From: Sebastes aleutianus
Taxonomy: Eukaryota > Chordata > Actinopteri > Perciformes > Sebastidae
Reading direction: 5' to 3'
Assembly (NCBI GenBank): GCA_916700875.1
Contig: CAKAKS010000004.1
Span: 14,280,534-14,344,533, forward strand
Length of the DNA: 64,000 nucleotides
Shown here: positions 55,767-64,000 of the stretch, piece by piece
Layout of the letters: every line of letters begins with the position of its first letter
Position numbering within the stretch: the stretch's first letter is position 1
Notes under the pieces: generated by a model
The model's input: only the letters and a program-made list of their open reading frames with translations
Told to the model about the DNA's origin: nothing
Database searches by the model: none
Translations under genes and position numbers: made by a program

Positions 55767-56397
55767 TAGGGCTGTCAATCGATTCAAATATTTAATCGCA
55801 AATGAATCACAAATTTTTTTTATCTGTTCAAAATGTACCTTAAAGGGAGATTCGTCAAGTATTTAATACTCTTATCAACATGGGAGTGGGTAAATATGCT
55901 TGTTTTAGCAAATGTATATGTATATTTATTATTGAAAATCAATTAACAACACTAAACAATGACAAATATTGTCCAGAAACTGCATCGTGGTACTGCATTT
56001 AGCATAAAAAATATATATATGCTCAAATCATAACATGGTAAACTCAAGCCAACCACGCAACAACAGCTGTCCGTGTGTCAGTGTGCTGAGTTGATTATGA
56101 CTTCCCCCAAACTGAGGTGGTAAAGGGTGGTAAAGGAGAGACTCGTGGGTTCCCATAGAACCCATTTTTATTCACATAACTTGATGTCAGAGGTCAAGGG
56201 ACCCCTTTGAAAATATAGTTGATACCAATTCCTTAGGTTTTCTAGTTTCATATGATACCAGTATCTTCACTCTAGCTTTAAAACTGAGCCCGCTACAACC
56301 TCCGAAAGATCGATTGCGTTAATGTGTTAAAGAAATTAGTGGTGTTAAAATGATTTTGCGTTAACACGTTAATATTGCATTAACTTTGACAGACTTA
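55767..56397. mobile_element. hAT-like MITE (tagggctgtcaatcg family)
   Basis: It begins TAGGGCTGTCAATCGATTCA and ends ...GCATTAACTTTGACAGACTTA, the decayed inverse. gttaacacgttaat-type words lie near the right end. Flanks TAAAAAAG and GAAAGAAG agree at 6 of 8. Confidence 0.75.
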
Positions 56398-59067
56398 GAA
56401 AGAAGTAAATATTTTTCGCGACAAATAAGCCATGACGTTTAATAAATTTAACAGTCTATTATTATTATTATTCATATCTTTTAAACATTTATTGTTATGT
56501 TTACTCTTTTATTGCGCGTCAGAGCGAGTGCACTGTTACATGGCTGTGAAGGCAGGTCCATACGTGTCTGTCATTCATTCATGACAAACACCCTGCAAAT
56601 AGGGAGAACGGCTAATTGGCATAAACTCCAATGATGTCAGCAGCACCACACCACTAACAGCTGTGTGTGGTCCACCAATGCTTGCACAGCTATTTTAGAG
56701 CTCCACGCCAAAAGAAATACTGTATACTGGTGCTACACCTGCAATGCAACTTGGTCTCGAAGACAGACGGTGTAAGCAGCAGAACATTTTGTTTTTTCCC
56801 TCGACAGAGAAAGGATTAGTTTTGTTGAGCACAGCTATTATTTTCGGTGACCCTCTGTCAAAGCTAATTCATGACCAATTATTAATATATGAAGCCTGAC
56901 TTTACTGAGATGATTGCATTTTCTATTTTTGATAGATCATGTAAGTGAGCATTTGTTAGAACGTGTCATTCCTGTTTTGTTTTTAGATGCTTTGTATCAG
57001 ACAAGAAAGAAAATGCTTGAATAAGCTTCTAATTATGACACTGATTCACCCAATAAGGAAATGTTCTGTCGGTTATTTCCACATATGCAAGTGTGAACTC
57101 CTTGCTGGACTACTGAAACAATATTTGGCATTTCTGCTACTGATGTTTAATCTCTCATTAGCCTCTAGGTGACACGAAACAGCATCAGCCTCAATCGTGC
57201 GTTTGCCAATCAGAGGCAGATTGAGTGACAGGCACAGAACAGCACATCCCTTATGTAAACCCTTCCTCTACCACCACCACGAAATTAGAGTGGCTGTTGC
57301 TACACGCTGCCGCCTCCTGCTTCTACACAAATGAGAAAGTAAGCACTCCGGTTCAGAAGTTCACATTTTGGATGTGTGCCGGAACTACTTAAGGCCGGTG
57401 ACGTTTTTTTTCAGAGGAACAGGTGGTCAGAGTGACATAATTCTGGCTCACTGTTAAGATCCTTAGAAATTAGGCCCTACTGCTCTGCCAGAAGTGTTAT
57501 TACTCTGTCAATATGTATAAGCACGAGTTTATCTGATTTAATCTGATAAAAATGGAAAGACAAAATTAACATACTGACATGAATACTTCTTTACACATGC
57601 TCCTATACTTAATATATATTTCTGCAAACAAGCAAATCACATATAAATCACCCATCTTTGACATGTCTCAAGGCTTGGCTGAGAAAGCTATTTATTCTCA
57701 TACACTGTTAACTACTGGCACGTATGCGTTAGAGTGGAATGCCATTCAGAATGCAGAAAATATATTTAGTTCTCGCCAACAGACAGCAAAAGGCACCAGT
57801 GGGTCTAGCCCCTGTGTGAGAACAGTTATTTCTGTCGCAGTATGGACTTTCAATTACTGTAATCCGCTGCTTGACTCCTTCAAGAACATCAGGGCCGATT
57901 AACTATGAAGACGCATCAAATGTGACACCTACAGTACATGTCATAAATGGACATAGCTTTATTTTTGACATCTGTTTTCAGTTAATTTTCTAGAAAGTGT
58001 AAAACGAGGGGGTTTAGTTTGGCAATATATTACAAATTAAGAATTTGCTATTGCTTGTATGCAAGCAAGGAAACAGGAAATGTAATGTAGAATAACTGCT
58101 TGCCTTTGGTTTGATAAGAAGTCATTGCATGTAAGAGTCGTGCAGAAACAGTTTGGCAGGTTTGAGTTATTATGAGTTTCTTTAAGCCCATTAATAGGTA
58201 GGTGCTTATGGACAGTGGAAATACCCCACAGCTGCAGTCTGGCTGTTGCTCCATATGTGATCCTCCTGTCAGACCCCCAGAAAACACTCAAACTTCACTA
58301 CCATGCAGACACCGTCTCAATTGCAGCCATACAGACATGTGTCCAGCACACATTCTGGGTGCATGAAATCCAGATATTCTGCTTTTCTTCACAATTATAT
58401 AAATATAAAACATTGTTTAAAGTCAATTTGTGCTTACCATACAAGTTATGAAGTGATGAGTGCATTTCTTTAAGCTATTTCTATTATTATTGACATTTAG
58501 GTTCACTAAACATTCTGCATGGTTTTATTTTGGGAAACCCTGTGAGGTCTGTGCTTATATTTGGTGGAGGTTTTACCTAAAGCTGGGCAAATCTCATGGC
58601 AAAGCCGTGTGATTCAACAGGGATGAACAGAGAACAATGCCCAGATAAGTGAATTACCTACCTGGTAGGAACACACAAGGGCTGTGTCCTGAAGCTAGGC
58701 AACTGGCAGGCCTTCTGTTTGTATTAGGAAACAGTTGAGCAGCTCCTGCAAACACGACTTATCCTGTTTAATTGGTGGCGTAATTCCCGCAAAGTTGTTA
58801 TACATGTCTGTTTTTCTTGACCTTATTCAAACAGTAGAGGGTAGTGTGAATGGTCATTGAGTGGTTAAGTGGAGGCTTCTCTAGAAGGGCGAATAATTGG
58901 TGGTAAGAATTGTGTAAACACTTCTGAACCTTTAGTTGGCAAAGTTGTATTGTTTATCTTGGAGCAATCTGAATGACAGAGTTAGACATAGAAAGTAAAT
59001 TATTTGTTTTCGTCTACTGAATTATATTGTTTAATGCCAATATACTGTATTTCTGACTACTTAGAAT
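56398..59067. other. Unique DNA
   Basis: A short ATT run near 56,457. No bounded elements, exons or long simple repeats recognised. The small open frames have no domains. Confidence 0.45.
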
Positions 59068-59421
59068 TAGGGCTGCAACTAATGATTATTTTCATTGTCA
59101 ATTAATCTGAGGATTATTTTCTTGATTAATTGATTAGTTGTTTGGTCTATAAAATGTCAGAAAGTGGTGAAAAATGTTGATCAGTATTCCCCAAAGCCCA
59201 AGATGACGTCCTCAAATGTCTTGTTTTGTCCACACCTCAAAGATATTCAGTTTACTGTCATAGAGGAGTAAAGAAACCAGAAAATATTCACATTTAAGAA
59301 GCTGGAATCAGAGAATTTTGACTTTTGTTTTTCTTAAAAATTGCTCAAACCAATCCATTATCAAAATAGTTGCCGATTAATTTGATAGTTGACGACTAAT
59401 CGATTAATAGTTGCAGCTGTA
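59068..59421 (+). mobile_element. hAT-like MITE, forward copy
   Basis: TAGGGCTGCAACTAATGATT at left, AGTTGCAGCTGTA at right. Flanks CTTAGAAT and CTTAGTGT agree at 6 of 8. The inner words cagtttactgtcatagagga and ctggaatcagagaattttga recur inverted in the next element. Confidence 0.85.
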
Positions 59422-59655
59422 CTTAGTGTTTGAATTGTAAAATCGTACATAAACAACTTATTTGCTGCAAATCAGACAACTAATTTCACTGATTAGTCAA
59501 TAAGTATGTTATGATTAGATAAAGCATTAAGTTTATTATGATTAAGAAAATAATTGTCCAAGTGAAATGTAAATAGTTTAGCTAATATAACTCAGAGAAC
59601 AAAAAATACCTGTTAAAAGCTTCAAATAAAAATTGTATTCAGACTTTCATTCATT

Positions 59656-59984
59656 TAGAGCTGCGACAATTAATCGATTAGTTGTCAACTATTAAATCAA
59701 TCACCAACCATTTTGATTATCAATTAATCAGTTTGATAATTTTTTAAGAAGAAAAAAAGGCAAAATTCTCTGATTCCAGCTTCTTAAATGTGAATATTTT
59801 CTGGTTTCTTTACTCCTCTATAAGAGTAAAATTAATATCTTTGAGTTGTGGACAAATCAAGACATTTAAGGAAGACATTTCTCACCATTTTCTGACATTT
59901 TATAGACCAAACAAATAATCGATTAATCTGTAAAATAATCATCAGATTAATTGACAATGAAATGAATCATTAGTTGCAGCCCTA
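59656..59984 (-). mobile_element. hAT-like MITE, reverse copy
   Basis: It starts TAGAGCTGCGACAATTAATC and ends CATTAGTTGCAGCCCTA. Flanks CATTCATT and CATTAATT agree at 7 of 8. It is the same family as 59,068-59,421 in the opposite orientation, 234 bases away. Confidence 0.87.
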
Positions 59985-62900
59985 CATTAATTTAACTGAC
60001 TGTATTGAATACCTTTCACTGAGAAACTATTGGTGTCTGTGCCGCTGCCTTTATGAACTGATTTACTGAAGATATGTGAGAATGCTGTGTTTTAGAGAAA
60101 TTGTACATTGACTTGGCTAAAACATATTCAGCACAATTGGATTTCAAATTAAATACAAATATGGATTAAAACAATGACAACAAAGCATCTGTGCCCCCAG
60201 CTATGGAACAAAATCCATTTGGTCTGGCTAAAATAATGAAAAATAGATTTCTTAGTCACATCTCTGATGTGTTGCCATGAGTGAACAATACCTTTACCTT
60301 CTCTCTGTGCTCAAACTTTTTAAATGTCCTGGAGGAGTTCTTGTTCGAGTCCCAAACCTACTGAGATCTCTAATGAAGGCTTTACCTTCCAGGCAAGCAT
60401 ATTTCTCCGAATGACAGTAATTTACATATGATGTATTTAGAGAAGGAGAGGGCAGGCTAATTCTATTTAGAGATTTTCCTTTGTTTTAGGAGTCATTAGC
60501 AGCTAGCTCAAATCTAATTTTTACAATTTCATCAGGCCATCTTGGAAAGCCTCTGTGAGCTCATCAGAGAGGAGCATTTATTGCTAAGTGTTCTCTATTG
60601 CATTAGCACACAATAAAGCGGCCAGGGACTGCTACAGACGTTTATGTGGAATCCAGTTAACACTCCGCCAATTCGTTTTTTATTGGGACACAATCAATTT
60701 TTATTCATTTTAAAGCCAGAATGCTTTCTTTCATTGTGTGCCTACCCCAGCTTATTATGCCCTAAACTAATTACTCAGTTGTTTTCACAAAATGCTAATG
60801 TTTATGTTAAAGATTTCCTCTTTGAAATGCAGGCCTGACGTGCATACACATAATGAGAGATTTTATACAATGTAGTGAAAGTCTGTCACATATGTTCTTC
60901 ATTATCACACGCTTCCCGCAGTGTTTTTCTAAGCATAATAATTGCATTCATTTAATTTGTGGAAGTCTGGCAATAACAATAGAGTCTGAGTAATAACACA
61001 TCGTAGTGTATTATAGGGAGGGCTAAACATAATGCAGCTCATTTCTTAACCCACATAATAGAGAATATCTATCATGAATATGTACTTTTGATATATTATT
61101 GTATTTCAAAGCCGCTATTTATTTTGGTGCTTGTGTGAATAGCCGAGAACTCGATCCATGTGTGGTGGAAGAGCATCTGAAGATGTGAGCTATAGATGTG
61201 TGCATCTTCACTGCTGTGTGATAATTAGAGTGCTTAAGTGCTCCTGGAGACAAGACAAACCCAGATACCCTCTTCCTCTTCAGCCCCTCCTCTCATTCAC
61301 CAAGAAGGTCTTTAATGGCCCCCATTTGACTCCGATATCATTTATTGTTTGGTATCAGATGTACACCTTGTACCCTTCACCATTTGCACTGAAGCATGTT
61401 TGACTTGAGCTGTAATGTAGGCAACAGTCTTTTCCCTTTTCCCTTTATCCTCCAACCTCCAGCCCTCCGCTACTTTCCCATCAGTAAAAAATGCACAGGC
61501 ATCCTCTATTTGGTATTGCATTTCATTATGCACAAACAAAGAATATTCATAGCTGCATCCTCAGTGACATTGCTCGCGTGCAGTAAATGTGTGTGTGCGT
61601 GCGTGTGGGCTTTCCGAATAATGTGCGTGCAGATATTTTTCTATTCCAGTTTTGGGATTTGTCCTACAGTGGGTTCTGGAATGCTTTCAACACATTGATG
61701 AGATGACAAGTTATCATTGATCTGTCCTTACTTAGTGGGATCCATTAAATAATGTATGGGCTCCTGTGCATTACCAGCACACTCTCCTGTCCTCGACCCA
61801 TTAGAGGAGTAGGGCACGGGGCCCTAGTGGCTCCAGGCCCTCTGAGGTCCTTGGGCTTTCATTTAATTAAATTATCCTATAATGAAAACTCCCATAATGA
61901 GATTAATTTTAATTATTTATCAGCGGCCGATTTGAGGGAGAGGCCGCATTAATAATGCATGAAAGGGCTAAACATTTTTCAATTCATCACCTTTTCCTTT
62001 TGTTAAAGGTGCAATTTATTAAGTGCTCTGCAGCTGCTAGAGGTGATGGTGGTGGAGATATGGACGATCAGGCCCAGGGGTCAGTCAGAAGTGCTTGACT
62101 ATCATTTTATAATGCGCATTATTTTGCTAAATTAGCATCGCCCCATAACATGTGCGGTATTATGCATTCCCTGGTGCGTTTACATTCATGCTTTAGTTTC
62201 CGTAGAAAACGTGTCCACTTTGTTGGCATTTAATGTTCTCTTCAGTTTCTTAAAGCTTGATGGATTTTATATTAATACCTAAAGGCAGAGAAGTAATCAA
62301 AATCCTGCCTGTAATTCTCTGCTGATGTTTGTATACCTCCATCAGGTTGGCATGTTGATTCCCCTTGTGTGAGCACATTAGAAGACTTTGGTGGCGGGCC
62401 AACAGAATAGGGGAAGATTGTCGACTGTCACACAGTGTGAAACTGTAATTAGCTGGCATGGAAGTGTGCTTATGTGAGTTCCCGGGCAAGAGAGATATAG
62501 CAGTACAGTTGAGACATGTAAGCCGATACGCTGTTGAAAACAATTACCTTTTGTGATTTAAATGAGCGCATTTCACATCTTGCAAACTTTTGTATCAACT
62601 GACAGAAACATATAGGCAGGCAGAGAAGTGGCCTAGGGCAGGAGGCAAGAATGTCATTGGGACGGTGAGCCGAGTGCATTTATCAGGCCTTCATCAATAG
62701 TCGATTAATAATTCAGGCAGAGTCTGGGGCTTCTTTAGGGCAGGGTTTCAGCTAGCTTGTAATTTTGTAAATTGCATAGTCATCATGCAATGGATGGGCC
62801 AGGCTGCTCTGAGAGTCACAGCTGTGAATGTATTGGCCTTTGGGAGTTTAGTAACAGGTAGAGGAAGAGTTTAATCCAGATGTGGTGGAGTTGTAGTCAG

Positions 62901-64000
62901 GTATCCACAACAAATGCAGCGGGGAAACAAAGAGGCCTGGAGAGAAACAATATAAAGACAGTTGGAAGCACCTTGCTTGCCAAAAAACTAAATATTAAAG
63001 CTTCTGATGCGCACAAATAATGTAAAGCAGACACAGATGAACATAAATGGATGTTATATAACATACAGAAAGGCGACACTTCTCGAGCTCAGCACTCTGG
63101 ACACAGTTGTAGTCAAACAGATCCGTTGCTTTCCACTTTAAGCTTGACTAAAGAATTAATAATATATCCAAGTCAAAATGGAAATCCAGTTTCAGATAGT
63201 GGCTTTTTGTTAAACCACCAGTCTCGTCCTTTGGTAGATTTCCACCAGATACTTCCCCCCTGGCTTACAGAAAACAAACAGGCATTTCTTTCCATTGTGA
63301 GTTGTTCAAGGTGCCTTGGCCCAGGTGCAGCGTTAGCAGAACAGTCCGTGGCCAGTGAATGAGCAAACCCCTCAATTACCCCAAGCCAGCTCTCTGATAA
63401 GTCCTATTCAACAAAATGGGCCCTCTAATTGCCCTGACCAGTATTACCTGTTCTGCGTCCAAAAGTGCACTATTCTTCCACATTGTTTCCTAGGCAACTG
63501 GAAGTTTTTGTGACCTATAAAAAGTTGCTACTCCTGTAACTGATCCGAGGCTAGGCGGTTGTTTGTTTCCATGGCAGGCTGCTGAGCTATTTATAGGTCT
63601 ATCTAGCTGGTACTAGTAGGCACAGAAAGCGTTACCAAACAATTTTATTCATTCATTTAAAAGAGAGATATCCTCTTGTGCTTTTGATAGATTGAAAGTC
63701 AACTACAGTCGAGAGTTGACTGGATGTTTTGAGAACAAAAAACACCTGGGGCTTCAGCGATTGAGTCACAAAGTCGAGAGGAAGACGGCTTCACACTCTT
63801 CTCCCCTGTTTTACCACTCTCTACTTTTTCCCCCTCAATGCAGAAGCGGATCCTAGTAACAAAACGTAATGTTTATTTTGGAGTCAGAGGCAATGCCCCG
63901 GATGACCGGATTTTCTTTGTTGTGGTTTTGCTTGTGTTTTTAGCAAAGCCGCGCGGAGCTGCTGGTATTGATGATTCATGTGTTCATCATCGGAGGTCCT
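59985..64000. other. Unique DNA, conserved-looking, repeat-poor
   Basis: Four kilobases almost without repeats. AT-rich homeodomain-like words with intact GC islets occur at 60,520-60,850 and 61,740-62,190 (for example taattatttatcagcggccg, gaggccgcattaataatgca). This is the texture of conserved enhancers at developmental loci. No splice-supported coding exon to the right edge. Confidence 0.4.

Overview
This looks like a piece of a ray-finned (teleost, probably percomorph) fish chromosome. The evidence is spliced vertebrate genes with GT-AG introns, a TRPA1 channel whose exon phases and protein follow the vertebrate gene, a musculin-type bHLH gene directly downstream on the same strand, and a dense mix of short non-autonomous DNA transposons typical of teleosts. 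There is nothing prokaryotic here, and most long open frames are chance or repeat-derived.

Layout. Positions 1-11,964 hold the 3' two thirds of a trpa1 gene on the + strand: 19 exons, 789 codons, running from the middle of the ankyrin repeats through the six-transmembrane pore domain to the stop codon. The 5' exons lie off the left edge. Its introns carry several mobile elements: a terminal-inverted-repeat element at 2.4-3.0 kb, a piggyBac-like MITE at 5.8-6.3 kb, a Harbinger-like MITE nested in an older repeat at 8.5-9.05 kb, and a 750-bp fold-back at 10.3-11.0 kb. A 42-bp minisatellite with a four-unit higher-order pattern lies at 13.5-14.4 kb. The two-exon msc (musculin) gene on the + strand spans 15,753-17,280, with a TATA-like box upstream and an AATAAA signal downstream. 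Its intron is an internal tandem duplication that also copied the splice donor.

From about 17.5 kb to the right edge I find no convincing protein-coding exon. In other vertebrates the order is TRPA1-MSC-EYA1 on one strand, so this stretch is most likely the regulatory gene desert between msc and eya1 plus the beginning of eya1. Two spliced-looking, non-coding candidate exons (ending at 48,984, and 53,997-54,057) may be eya1 5' UTR exons; this is inference. The desert contains hAT-like MITEs with 6-7 of 8 target-site bases still matching, a second piggyBac-like MITE, nested insertions, a LINE C-terminal remnant, simple repeats, a palindromic array at 49.2-49.6 kb, an orphan CpG-rich patch at 35.8-36.0 kb, and non-repetitive stretches that look like conserved regulatory DNA.

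Functionally the genes are neighbours rather than a pathway: TRPA1 is a sensory cation channel, and musculin is a bHLH repressor in branchiomeric and other muscle progenitors. The most notable protein-level observation is that this TRPA1 lacks four of the five cysteines discussed as electrophile sensors in the human channel while keeping Cys641, Cys703 and Lys710 equivalents. I did not find a clearly undescribed biological system; the novel material is repeat architecture and lineage-specific changes in trpa1 and msc.
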